Of a stretch of 64,000 bases of DNA, positions 48,278-61,300 are shown piece after piece. The notes under the pieces are model-generated. The model was not told where the DNA came from. It made no database searches and saw nothing but the letters and a program-made list of their open reading frames with translations. This stretch comes from Heliopora coerulea (lineage: Eukaryota > Cnidaria > Anthozoa > Scleralcyonacea > Helioporidae): NCBI GenBank assembly GCA_030142905.1, contig JASJOG010000242.1, positions 186,001-250,000 of the forward strand, written 5' to 3'. The first letter of the stretch is position 1, and each line of letters begins with the position of its first letter. A program made the position numbers and the translations under genes.

Positions 48278-49079
48278 TAAACTCAAATTACGTCTGTCAA
48301 GAACCATCCTCAATTCTGAATTCATTTACCCATCGCCTGATAAGAAATAACCGAAGAAAATTGACATACAACCCAAGTATTACTTCCCTCCACCTCCCAA
48401 CGTGCTCACTGCTCAGCTTCGTTTCTATGGTGCCCAGATTGGACCAATCATAGAGCACAACCAAAATCTCATGTCGTAGAAAAGTGACCTGTTCCGAGAA
48501 AGGTGTGCATTATAATTAATGTTTCGATTAATAAACCATAATTTTTATAGAAAAGATTGATGACTGGCGGTCAGGATTAATCATAGTGAGAAAAAGGTCA
48601 GTGTTGTCTGACCAATAATTAATAAAAATCATTTTTGGTAAGAGAACGTTCGTTTATCTTTTTCTCACCAAAATTTTTATTTTGGTTGTTAGTTTTGGGT
48701 TTAAAGAATTGGGTAGGAATATCCCCCCAGAATAAATAAACACTCCTTGCTAATTTCCCACAGAGAGACGACACGGTCAGTAACTCATCTCAGGAGACGA
48801 GAGGCTCCTTTAATAAAACAGTTTTGGTTAGATTCATTTGTTTGGTTAAACGACACGGCTGACACTGCTGGAAGTATTGTCTTCATATCTGAACGAATCT
48901 AGTTGACCATACCTCTGAAAAGTTGGGGGGGGGCATTCCGCCCTTGGCCTCGCCACTGCCCTCATTCCTGATCCATTAATTGAACGAATTTTCCCACTTA
49001 ATTTCAATGCACGGTAATTTTCTCAAAAGGAATATCAAAGCCCAGCAAAATATCTTTACGAAAGCCATCGAGTCGGACA

Positions 49080-51335
49080 CAGAAGTAAATCGTAATATTT
49101 AATAAAGTTCTAACGTTTCGTTGTATTAATCATAACATCATCAGAGAGTAATTTACATAACTGCCTAAAGTCTAAGTATATAGTTACAAGGTGTAATAAT
49201 ATTCATGCATTAACCAATCAGAGGACGTACTAAAAATAAAAGTTACAGGTATGAGAACACAAACAACATGGAAGAGTAAAGAAGAATTATAAAAGGAAAA
49301 GTGGTGCTGAGCCAATATTGGCATTTAAAGAGGGTTTAAGATTGCGAATGAGTAGACTTTCTCGTAAGAGAAGTTCGGACTCAAACGGACAGGAAGAAAG
49401 GATTTTAAAATCATCAAAGGAGACTGGGTGATCCGTGTCACGGTGGTGTGAAAGAATACTGGTGAGGGGAGGGTTAGTGCGCTTTTTACCTGTGAGAGGT
49501 GAGATTCCCATATGGTCAGATACGCGTGTATGGAGGTGCCGGATGGTTTCTCCGACATACGAAGCTCCGCAGCTTCGACGCGTAAAATGATAAACTACAT
49601 GCGATCTTAAGCGTAGAGGAATCTTGTCTTTAAAAGAGAAGAAATGTAAAAGTCTAAGCGACGGGTGAGCAACACACCTGATGTTGATGTGAGGAAAAGC
49701 GGATGAGAAAAGTTTTTTTATCTGAGTTCGGATATGAGAAAAATGTTGCCCAGTAAATGGTAAAGAGAGGTAAACAACACGTTTGGGAGCCGTAAGCAAT
49801 TTAGTTGATTTGGAGAAGACTTTGTCTAGAAAGGAGGCTATACATCTGTCAAGAAGTTTTACCGGATAACCATTGTTAATAAAAATGCGTTTTAGTTTTT
49901 CTAGTTCGGCATGAAAAATAACGTAGGTAGAACAAATGCTGAAACAGCGGTTAAGTAAAGAGAAAATCAGACCCCTTTTGTGAGAAAACGGAATAAAGGA
50001 ATCAAAGGAAGTAAGAAGACCTGTAAAAGTGGGTTTGCGGTAAACATTAGTTGAAAAGCAACCATTGGAACGGACGATATTGATGTCTAAGAACGGCAAG
50101 GATTTGTTGACTTCTAATTCATGCGTAAATTTTATTTTGGAATGCCTAGAGTTGAGATAATTGAGGAACGGAATGACATGATCGGGAGAACGAAATAAAA
50201 TGAAACAATCGTCAACATAATGACGGTAAAACAACGGTTTAAAATTAGATGGGCAATCATTAAGCCAAACAGACTCATAGTGGAGAAAGGAAAATATTCG
50301 CAAAGAGAGGTCCCAGGGGAGAGCCCATGGCAATGCCATCAACTTGTTGATAGACTTCGCCGTTGAACAGAAAATGACAATTTTTTACCGCTAAATTTAA
50401 AAGCTTTCGAAACTCAAAAATAGAAAAACCGTGAAATTTAGTGGAGTTGGTAAAAACCTTTTGAATTATGATTTCAATAGTTTCATCTAACGGGATGTTG
50501 GTGAAAAGAGATGTTATGTCAAAGCTGGCCATAAATAGCTCATTAGTGTTAAAAGGTAATTCGAGTAATTCCTTAACAAAGGAGAAGCTATCAAACACGG
50601 AATAAGTATTATTAGAAAATGGACGAAGTAAAGAAACAAGAAATTTAGCAATGTTAAAAGAGTGAGAGCGCATAGAAGAAAGAATGGGTCTAAGTCGAAC
50701 GTTAAGTTTGTGTATCTTAGGAAGACCGTATAAAATACCTGGACGAGAACTGGTAGGACTAAGATCTCGATAGTGACCATCGGAGATGATACCGTTCTTA
50801 TTCAGTTCTTTTAAAAAGTTCTTAATAATGATTTCACGCTTTAGTGTTAATTTCACGGGGTCTTCGTCAAGTTTTCTGAAACTTGGTTTCATCAGCCAGA
50901 ATGTCATTCATCTTTTCGTGGTAATCCGATTTGTTGAGGATAACCAAACCATTTCCTTTGTCGGGTTTAACAATGATGATTCTTTGATCTCTTCTCAGTG
51001 ATGTTAAGATTTCCCGTTCATCATGAGTGAAAATGTATGAAGGAGGAGAATAGGTTCTAAATCCAGAGAGAGCTATGTTTTTCAGTTTAGTTTTTACGAA
51101 ATCTTGATCTAAGCCGCAGACAGGAGACACTGGTTCATGCTGGATTTTCCGATAAAGCAGTTCGAAAGGAATGAGAAATTCACAATTATTCAACTTCTTC
51201 GGCGGAATGGAAAAAATTAGTCCTTTGACTAGCACACTTTTTTCTTCGTCGGAGAGAGCTTTGTTAGAGTAGTTAAATATAACATCATCGGGTTTAATGT
51301 TCGACGTTTTAGGGGAGTCTTGAGTCTTGAGTCAT
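49080..51335 (-). mobile_element. Penelope-like retroelement with RT and GIY-YIG endonuclease, frameshifted
   Basis: Three minus-strand frames (51235-50867, 50907-50275, 50342-49287) code one protein broken by two frameshifts. In order: IIIVKPDKGNGLVI, YGLPKIHK, ASFDITSLFTNIPLDE, DGIAMGSPLGPLFANIF, the RT catalytic YVDD, PFLDI and YRKPT. A GIY-YIG-like endonuclease end follows (VVYHF, ASYVGETIRHLHTRVSDH). This is the Penelope order (telomerase-related RT then GIY-YIG). A hammerhead-like core lies downstream at 49109-49148. It sits between Gene B and Gene A and should be inactive. Confidence 0.88.
49109..49148 (-). ncRNA. Hammerhead-ribozyme-like core at the Penelope 3' end
   Basis: Minus strand: CTGATGA, one extra T, stem II GTT/AAC with an AT-rich loop, then GAAAC-GTT. 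Stem I pairs tct with aga. The conserved CUGANGA and GAAA elements and the U17-type site are all there, but the stems are short. Same layout as the other Penelope family at 61836-63831. Confidence 0.5.
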
Positions 51336-52086
51336 ATCATAATGGTGGTCCAAAAAATATTATTGCAAGATTTGATCCTAAAAAGAAGATTGCACGGTGA
51401 TGACTTACTATCTCAAACCTGAAGGAGAACCAGAAGTGTCTGCTGCCAATGTGGATTTCGTAATTACCAGTTTTAAATTTTAAATAAATACCATTTCGAT
51501 GTCGTGTATAGTCTACGTTAAAATGCTCCTTGCATTTTGAATTATAAAAATCACGAGAGGAGTCTTTCGTGCGATATTTCGGGTCAATGTCGTCCGTTCC
51601 AACCTTCAGCTTCAGTGATTAAGTGCAACCTTAGTGCGGCCTGGGTGGTGACCTAGCTTTAGTGGTTAACTGCAACCTGATAGTATGTTTAGTTCTGTCT
51701 TGTAACTGTAGATTGTTGTTCACGAAGCAGCATTATGATGAAAGCGAGTGATTAAAAAATCACATCAACTAATGGCTATATTTAGTTCCACAGAGCCACA
51801 TAATTTAGTTTATCTTCTCTGTTTTTTGTAACGTCATCACAATTAAGTCGTATTCGAAATATTAAGCACTAAAATTGCTTGAATTTTAATACAACAAAAT
51901 TCATTACAGGTCCATGACTATGTAATTCGTTTGTTCGATTGAGGGTGTTTTTCTCATCCATGCTAGTGTGTAAACAAAAGTTTAAATTCTGACTTTTATG
52001 AAGTATTGAAGAGAATCATATTCTCAACTGGACTTTAAATATGTGCAGTCACCAACTGTCAAAATCTGACCTTTCAAATCTTTTGT

Positions 52087-52376
52087 CTAGGTTTGCAAAT
52101 TTTGGTAAGTCTGTTCATCTTCATCTCTTTGGCGATTTAGTTGGTCGTAGTTCCCGATGACATTATCCGATGAAGCAATTTGATCTGTATTTGTTCTTTC
52201 TTGCAAAGCTGTGTTGCATCTTTCATCCACTACCTCTGTTTGTGAGCTCCTCGAGCCGTGATTACGGCATCTGCGTATCATCACGACAGCAAGAATGAGA
52301 ATTATTACAAACTGAACAGCGATTATAACAATGTACACGATTTGTGAAGAATCTGAAAAACTTTCCGTTAAGTTTT
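52087..52376 (-). CDS. Gene B last exon: TM helix and ITAM-like cytoplasmic tail
   Basis: Acceptor TTTTATGTAG, phase 1, exactly matching the FN3 exon donor (GATG/GTAAGT). It codes an N-glycosylation site NLT, a short stalk, a TM (QIVYIVIIAVQFVIILILAV), a basic stop RRCRNH and a polar tail. The tail ends GNYDQLNRQRDEDEQTYQNL-QT. YDQL and YQNL are separated by ten residues, within the 6-12 spacing of an ITAM (YxxL/I-x6-12-YxxL/I), with acidic residues between. ITAMs recruit Syk-family kinases after Src-family phosphorylation. Two separate endocytic or SH2 sites are an alternative reading. Confidence 0.78.
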
Positions 52377-55300
52377 CTACATAAAAGAATGGAATATGGA
52401 GGTCAAAAAAAATGAAAGACATGCTTGGGAACGTTTCAATCATCAGGAGGGAAATTATTTCCATCTCTAAAATAGTATTCCCACCATATGAAGAATTGGT
52501 ATAATTGAGATCGTTATAACTTTTTCGAGGCAGGAGCTCTCCTCTTGACGAGTAAAATCGTCTGCACCTAGCCAGAGACTTATCCCGCAGGGAAAGAGTT
52601 AATTGAGAGGGTTTAAGACAAAGTCTAACCACTGTAAGCGACGCGAAGAATGCTTATAAATAAATTAAATAACATGTAAGTATCTAAAACCTGAACTCTT
52701 TCTTGGAAATGTTATGTTGCAAGCTAGTTCAAATTGCAACCGAGAATAAAACGAAATGTTTCTGCCAACACAAGCAAGTTCAAATAAAAAATTTTATTGA
52801 GATGATAGACGAACGATCGTCAAGCCTTTTCCTCAGAAAAACAATTTCTCTTAGCCCGAGACGGGGGATCAGAAATCGTTTTTCTGAGTATAGAGCTTGA
52901 CGATCGTTCATCTATCATCTCAAGATATTTCCAAGCTCTCATACATCTAATATATAAAAAATTTAAAAAAAATTTATGTCTATGGCAAGAAGAAGCAAAT
53001 TTCTTAACCGAGTTGTTAAACTATTTCCATCGAATTAAATAGTTAAATGATATGGGATTTTTAACTGCCCACAAGGGAGGCTGGGTACTTTGGACCGTAC
53101 CCTGTGGATCCGCCACTTTTACCACTATCAATACATTCTACACAAGTGCTTCCACATTGAAGGAAATTTACTTTTCGAAGGGAATTTTGACAAAATGAAG
53201 GAAATTTGAAGGAAATAAAATTTTGATGGAATATGAAGGACTTTTTGAGAATTTGAAGGAAATTTGAAGGAAATTTGAAGGAAATTTGAAGGAAATCCGA
53301 ATAATTTCTCTGCTGAGAACAATTCTCTTTCTAATGTTGAAGAATATTGCAGTACAAAATTTCGCAGAGTTACGATCTATTGAATTAATTTGTGTATGGG
53401 GGTAAATGCAGCTGATGCTGCACAAAAGATAAGCTAGAACGTTTGTCGATTATGGCACGATTGCTTGTGGAAGACCGCGAAAATAACCCGGGCCATTTTC
53501 ACGTAATTTCTGTGAACCAATAACTGACAGAAGCGCAGTCAGTTAGTTAGTCTTTGAAACAAAGAATCACAAATTAAATTTAACGTTTGGAAGAGCTGTT
53601 TGCGTCATTGAAGTGGACGTCATTTTATAGTTCCTTTATTTTTGCCGAGATATAAATATCACCGAATGTGAAGGGCGAATACCGTAGTTTATAGTACTGA
53701 AATGTCTTTCAGTCAGGTTAAAGCAGAATTGTTTTATACTTTTCCGGTCCATCCCCGACTTTGATATTTTACCCTGGCTAACGCCAGACAATTTTACCCG
53801 CCAAGGGGAGAACTCTTGGACAGGAAAGGCTTAAATGCTTCTATTTGTCTTGAAGGAAAATCTGTTCGTTTACCCTAATAACATTTTTAAATATACTGGG
53901 AAGTGGAATTTGGGACGTTCTCATGTTCTTGTCATATTTATACTGTTATGTTTACTGAATTTATGATTTCACGTTTGTGTCGACATTGGTGTAAAGCTGC
54001 ATGTCAAAACACACATACAGTAGAACCTCGCTAACTCCAACTCGGTTAACTCGAACTCCCCCCTAACTCGAACCAAATTCAATTTCCCCTGGATTTGATC
54101 ATATTTCCCCTATAATTTACTACCACATAACTTGAACTTGGTTAATTCAAACTCCCCGCTAACTCGAGCTAATTTCCTACTCCCATGGTTCAAATTTACT
54201 CCGATAACTCGAACTCTATTTTGGAAACGTCGGTCGATAAACCTGAAAGTGTCAGGACGTAGCTCTTTGACAAGTCGGAATCTTGAATCTTTACTGATGA
54301 CAACGTGACAATGTACGGAAACGAAATTCAAACCCAGAAAAGACCATCTTTCCAGAGTGACACGGTTTAAAGTCCACATAACGAATTGATTATCCTGGGT
54401 AAATATTACGCACACAATTATAATTCGATGAAATGAATCTTAGATTGTCACACAAATTAGTCTTGATCAGCCAGTAGCAACTGTTCTAGTTTATCCAGTT
54501 TATTTTGTAGGGCTTTTAGAAATTTGTGCAGCCGTATGTACTGTATACGACCCAAACATTAACTGAACCTGCACATGCATTCTGGTATAGTCATTTTATC
54601 ATAAACAGTTATTCAACTCAGTAGTGGTAGACATTAAAATATGGTAATATTAGAATTCAGGACAACACATTCAACTCCATCCATGACGAAAAATTAAAAT
54701 ATTCTTAACTGATTGGACCAAAATGGCTGGCAATTGTGGATGAATTATAAAACCACGATACCGTATTAATTATTAACAGGATACTTGAAATCCATCGTCC
54801 ACCCCGCTACCTCAAACTATTTTTCATTACCGTCAGGTTAAAGCAGAATTGTTTTAAACCTTTCCGATCCATACGCGACTTTGATATTTTACTCTGGCTA
54901 ACGCCAGACAATTTTACTCGCCAAGGGGAGAAGTCTTGGACAGGAAAGGCTTAAGTGCTTCTATTTGTCTTCAAGGAAAATCTATTCGTTGACTCTAACA
55001 AAATTTTTAAATATACTGGGAAGTGGAATTTGGGACGTTCTCATACTCTTGTCATATTTATACTGTTATGTTTACTGAATTTATGATTTCACATTTGTGT
55101 AAATGTTGGTGTAAAACTGCATGTCAAAACATACATAATTCTAGATTGTATTCCTTTACTAAACAGTTTCCCGAAAATTAAAAACTTTCATCAAACTTGG
55201 AAGAGATATCACTAGATAACAAACAGAAAAATAAGGTACTTTATCTATTCCGATAATCGGTAACTGTCATCGTAAATTATTTGTGTTACGTAAATGTGAC

Positions 55301-58300
55301 TTGTTTTGGTATTAGGTTTGATGTTGTTGGACATGTAAAAACTTATTAGTCGTTAGGAAATTCATTATTATGTACGTATGTCCATGAGAAAACTACATAT
55401 CCACCTTCCGTTTCCTAAAAATCACCACTTATTCGCAAACAGCTTCATTCCTAGTCCTCCACGACCACACCGTGCCTCGATCCAACGCGACAGAGCAACG
55501 ATTCTTTGATTTCCACACCAAAGACATCATTCATTTCACGTTAAATTGTGAAGGAAATTTGCAGGAAATTTTTGTATTTCTGAAGGAAATTTTCAATTGA
55601 AAAAGGAAAAACTAGATTAAATGGAGGAAATTTCGTCCTGGCAAAGTGGAAGCACTGCTTTCAACCTAGGTGTATGATTACATGTTTGGTGGAGCTTATC
55701 ATCTTGTTGATCATCTTGGCTATTGTTGTTCTGAAAAAGACTCTCTGAATGAAACTGATCCTTAATTAATTCTTAATCAATCAATGAATCTGCCTGTCCG
55801 TCCGCCGACCGGCCAGCCGCTCCGTCAGCAAATCGGTCGGTCGGCCAGCCAGTCGGTTTTCCGGTCTGTCGGTCAGTCGGTCGGTCAGTCAGTCACTTTA
55901 GTCGTTTGGTCAGTCAGTCACTTGGTCAGTCGTTCAGTCACTTAGTCATTCAGTAAGTCGGTCAGTCAGTGAGTCACTTGGTCAGTCGTTCAGTCGCTTA
56001 GTCATTCAGTAAGTCATTCGGTCGGTCAGTCAGTCACTTCAGTCGTTCCGTCAGTCAGTCACTTGGTCAGTCGTTCAGTCACTTAGTCATTCAGTAAGTC
56101 GGTCAGTCAGTGAGTCACTTGGTCAGTCGTTCAGTCGCTTAGTCATTCAGTAAGTCAGTCTGTCGGTCAGTCAGTCACTTGGTCACTTGTTCAGTCACTT
56201 AGTCATTCAGTAAGTCAGTCGGTCGTGTTGTTCATTCACTTAGTCATTCAGTAAGTCAGTCTGTCGTTCGGTCGGTCAGTCAATTAGCCAATCAACTTTT
56301 ATCTACTTATTTAATTATTTATTCATTTAATTATTTATTTATTTACTTATTTAATTATTTACTTATTTAATTATTTAATTATTTACTTATTTAATTATTT
56401 AATTATTTACTTATTTAATTATTTAATTATTTACTTATTTAATTATTTAATTATTTACTTATTTAATTATTTAATTATTTACTTATTTAATTATTTAATT
56501 ATTTAATTATTCATTTGCTTACTTATTTATTTACTTATTTATTTTATTTGTTTGTTGAACACCAAGACAACGACACAATCACACGCACGAACGAACAAAC
56601 AAACAAAACAACGACAAAGACTTACCATCCTCTTTTATTGTAATAGTACTGGAATAACCATCGCCAAAACACTCTCCTAAATCCACCGCAGTAACTGTGA
56701 AGTTGTACTGACGATATGGACTAAGATTGTTGATGTACTGATAAGTTTGTTCTGTGGTATGTAAATACTGATAGCAGTCTTGTACTCCCGACAGATTGAC
56801 TGAGTACTTAAAGTGATATGTTCCTGTCTTTGGAACAAACAGTCGGTTCCAGTCTATTCTCGCTGATGTGGACGTTACCCTGCTGACCGTGATGTATGGA
56901 GGATAGCACCGCGGAATTTCTATACAAGAAAAAACCAAACACACTGAAAATATGCATTTGTTTAGGAACGATCATTTATCTGTTGGTAATGAATGATAAA
57001 ACTGACGGATGGACTGACCGACGGATGCCGGGTCCTGACCTGGTGTCCGCAAACAATTCTTAGTGGTCCGCCGAGACTAAGGGGTCCGCCGGGGGTCCGC
57101 GCAAAAGGAATGGGGTCTACAGAAGGTAACTAATTTTTTTGGCAAATGACTACCTGCAATATTGATTCAACTATTTTTTGTTGCAAACTACCAGTCATAA
57201 AGTAAATGGTTTGAACCTGGGAGAATCGTGACATGTTTGAGAAAGTTGATCGTCCAGTTTAGTGTAGTCTTGAGAAAGACTGTTGGTTGAAGTGACTGAC
57301 GTTTCGACAGCCTTAGCGGCGGTCATCTTCAGAGTCTGAAGATGACCGCCGCTAAGGCTGTCGAAACGTCAGTCACTTCAACCAACAGTCTTTCTCAAGA
57401 CTACACTAACCTGGACGATCAACTTTCTCAAACAAACTACCAGTCAATATCGCAAATTCCGAAGGGTGCAAGTGTAACATAAGAAATCGTAATTTTGAGG
57501 TTTTAACAGGTCACAGCTTCATCTCGTGTTACATGCAACCACACTTCGCCTGTTCACCCCGAGCTTTGTTCTTACAGGAAAAGTTCTCCAGCGTTTATCT
57601 GACCATAAATTATTCATGAGTTCGAAATGATCTGCCACTGGGAAGATTAAACTACGAGGATGCAATGTTGAGTACTTAAAATTTGATTTTATTCCATACC
57701 GAGCTGAGCAAAGCAAACCTAAATGCATCTTTTGAGGAGAGATTTTAAGCAATGAAGCAATGAAACCGACAAAACTACAGTTTCAGTTGGGGAGGGGGTC
57801 AACCGAGATTTTTAAAATCAGTAAAGGGGTCCCTGGGAAGCAAAAGGTTGGGAACCACTGGACTAATGGACGGACGGAGGAACGAATAGACAAACAAACG
57901 GATGAACGGAAGGTCGGACGGAAGGAATTAGGTATCAGTAAACAGACGGTCTGACAGAAAGGACCAATGGACTACCGAACAAATGAACGGACGGATGGAA
58001 GGTGAGAAAGAGGGACGGATAGCGGGACAGAGGGACAAAGGAATGAATGAATGAACAGAAGGTCTGACGGAAAGAAGGACGAACGTATGATTAAATGGTT
58101 ATAACAAAAGAAAGGGCAATTGACAGACGGAGTCCACGACTCTGCACAAACATGAAAAAGCGTGTAGTAGTAGCTTTTCCAATCTAACTTATCAAATTAT
58201 TTTACGGCACTAAGCAGTTTTATTTGGATACAACGTAGCTGATATGGTAAAGGCGAAAGCAGATTAACAAGCGAAAGTCCAAGAACTTAACAGGCATGCA

Positions 58301-61300
58301 GTAATTGTATTTATACTCAGGTCACCAAAAAGATTTTCAAACAGCCCATACAAAATCGAGCATTCATATCACGAAGATGGCTTTACTATCGTTTGAAAGT
58401 TTTTGAACATTAATTCAACAGTTGAACTCCTCATCCAATCTCTTCGCACTCTAATTTATCGAGTCTAATACATGCTGTGATCAAAGCTCTAAGTTCATAT
58501 TCTAAGTTCATAACTTTTTTAGGTGGACTCGGAAGATCCATTATCCAAATTTATAGTAGATAAACCTAAGAAATCTGAAAATGAAATGCTCGCATATCGA
58601 AGAAGACCTCTCCAACAGAGTGAACCGTACATTATGATGGACTTTTGCTCGTCAAGTTAGTGTTTCGTTCTTCCTATTTTAGCTGTTTACAAGCTTTAAA
58701 CGTTTGTTTTCCTAATACCCACGCAATAAATAGGTTTTATATCACTGACGTTAACTATGTCTTGAAAACTTGCCTTCACCACATAGTTCCACTCTCAAAC
58801 AAGGAATGCCGATCCAACTCTTCGGAACAAAACGAACTGTCTGAGCTTGAAAACTACGTTCTAATTCTCTCCGTATGACATTCTGCGTGTTGTCATTAGT
58901 GTTGCCAGAAATAACCTAAAAGTATGAATGAATATTAAAATTAGAGAACTTTATAACCTCCACAAGTACACACCAATATCATACTCAAGCGTCTTCGTTT
59001 TCTATGACAGATAATCAACTCGGCTTGAACCTCGTTGCATATCTGCTCATAGAAAACTTGGACTTGTTGTTTAATTGTTAAACAAATACACTAGTCTAAC
59101 GTTATCTCGAACTCTCCAGGGGAACGAAAAATAGTTGGAGATAACGGGAGTTCACGATAAAGGAGGGTCGACAAAAGGTACATTATTTCATTAAAAAGAG
59201 AGAAATACTGCAACCGTATGTTATCCTTGATGGATATCTTTTATTCTGACATAGTGTTAAGTAACATCAAGCAGCGACTATAAGCAGAGACCATCTCACA
59301 CTATAAGAAGTTCAGTTTAAGTGAACGAACAAAAGTGAAAACAATGTCTACTAACGTTCATTTATTAGCAACGTTTCACTATTTTCATATTTCAACGAGT
59401 CATTTTCATTGATTGTTCCAAATAAACCTGCTAATATGATAGATGAACGTTCGTCAAGCTCTATCCTCAGAAAAAAAGATTTCTGAGCCCCAGACCGGGA
59501 TCGAACATGCAACCTTCTGATCACCGGTGAGACTCTCTAAACGTTGAGCTACCGAGACTCAGAGATGGCGAGTTAAGGTGAAAGTTAATATATAATAAAA
59601 ATGTATGTGTAATCTAAAATATATATCTCATAAAGCAGGTTAATTTGTATCAAGGGGAAAGAAAAAGTGTTCGAGATAGCGGGGGATTCGAGATAACCGA
59701 GTTTGAGATACACAATAGTAAAATACTGAGAAATAAAGATCAAAACCAAGGGAGACCGAAGTGTGTTCGAGATAGCGAGAAGTTCGAGATAACCGAGTTC
59801 GTAATAACGGGAGACTACTGTACACCACAATACAATCAATGGAAAATAACCTCCTGATTGTTCACAGTGGCATATCTCCATCCACTTCCGTCTACAGCAC
59901 CCAGCAGCTTGTATGACGTCACATATCCCAGACTTCCTCCAACAGTAGCAACCGCTGACAGAGAAAAAATGCCTGGAAGATGTATTTCCAGAAATTGGTT
60001 TACGTTTACTTTATTGTCGGGCAAGCACCAAGGTCGTGGATTATACAGTCGACCATATTTTGCAGCGTAATCAGGAGAACGGATGTCGCTGGCTTTGAAG
60101 ATATCGTCGGGAAATTTCCTTTGGTCTTTGAGAAGAGCTTTAGCGCATATAGAACCTGACAAATATAAGTGAGGTGATATTTTATTGAAAATTTATAATA
60201 CAATAACAGGCCTCCTACGCATGCTCCGATTGGTCGAGCCTCATTTTCTCTCAGAGTACAGAGACACTCTGACGTCATTTTCATTTCGTATTAGACTACA
60301 GAGACATTGATGATGTCACGAAAATTCGGGAAAAAATGAGCACTGTGATAGAAACATGAATGACGCCATTTCAAAAGGAAAAATACCAGAAAACACTCGC
60401 CTACGTCTCGTCTTTTCACCAGGGATTTTCAATTTGAAATTATCTCATTCATGTTTCTATCATAGCACAGAGATACTCAAACAATTTTCTATTTGTTAAT
60501 TCAAATTTGAAAATCACATAAGGACAAAAGAGAACGGTGAGAAATCACAACGTCCGTTTAAATCTTTCAGAGCCACAGGTTCTTTCAAGGTTGAAGCTAA
60601 ATGATGAGCAAGTACTGCTTATTTTAACCTTTTCCAGGCTATTTGTTCCTGCATTTTTGAACTGGTCGCCATCTTAGCCCAGCCCCTGACAAATAGTACT
60701 GGTAACGAGGTTGTCACTTAACTTCTTACCACCGTTACATCCGCTATATTCAGTTGGGAATTACTGAAAGCTAGTGCCAGTACTTTACTGTCAAGATACG
60801 CCATCCTATCCCTTATTTCTAGCTACATGTATAGTTTACGTTAATACTCACATTTCACGCCGACATCGTTACTGTGGTTTAGACAAGAATCCTTTTTCCA
60901 TTTTCCATGTTTGCATAAAACCAAAGACTTCTCGTCTCCATCGCACTGTAAATTGCTAAGCCAAATTGTCCCGGTGGCGCGGTTGAACATACGAAACGAA
61001 TGATCTAGGAGATCGTAAAAACCCAGTTCTCTACAGGCCACTCTAGCATCCTCTCTGCTCCAGCCAGTCTTACACACTGTTCCCCAGATTCCTTTGTGAA
61101 TAACTTCCACTCTTCCTTGAAGAGGGATGTCTGATGCAACAAGACGAATGAATGTTTGACCTAGAAATAATGTCAAATAAGAACAGATTGAAACAGAAGA
61201 ATGATATGTTATCAAAAGAATTTGACTGCTGTATGATTTGCTGCATTTACCCAAAGATAATAACTCAACAGTATAGTTAAATGGGTTCTAAACAAAGTAA

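Noticed and set aside
54110..54415. 101-codon open frame on the minus strand
   Set aside because: Overlaps pogo-like repeat sequence (ctcgctaactccaactcggt) and has no family resemblance.
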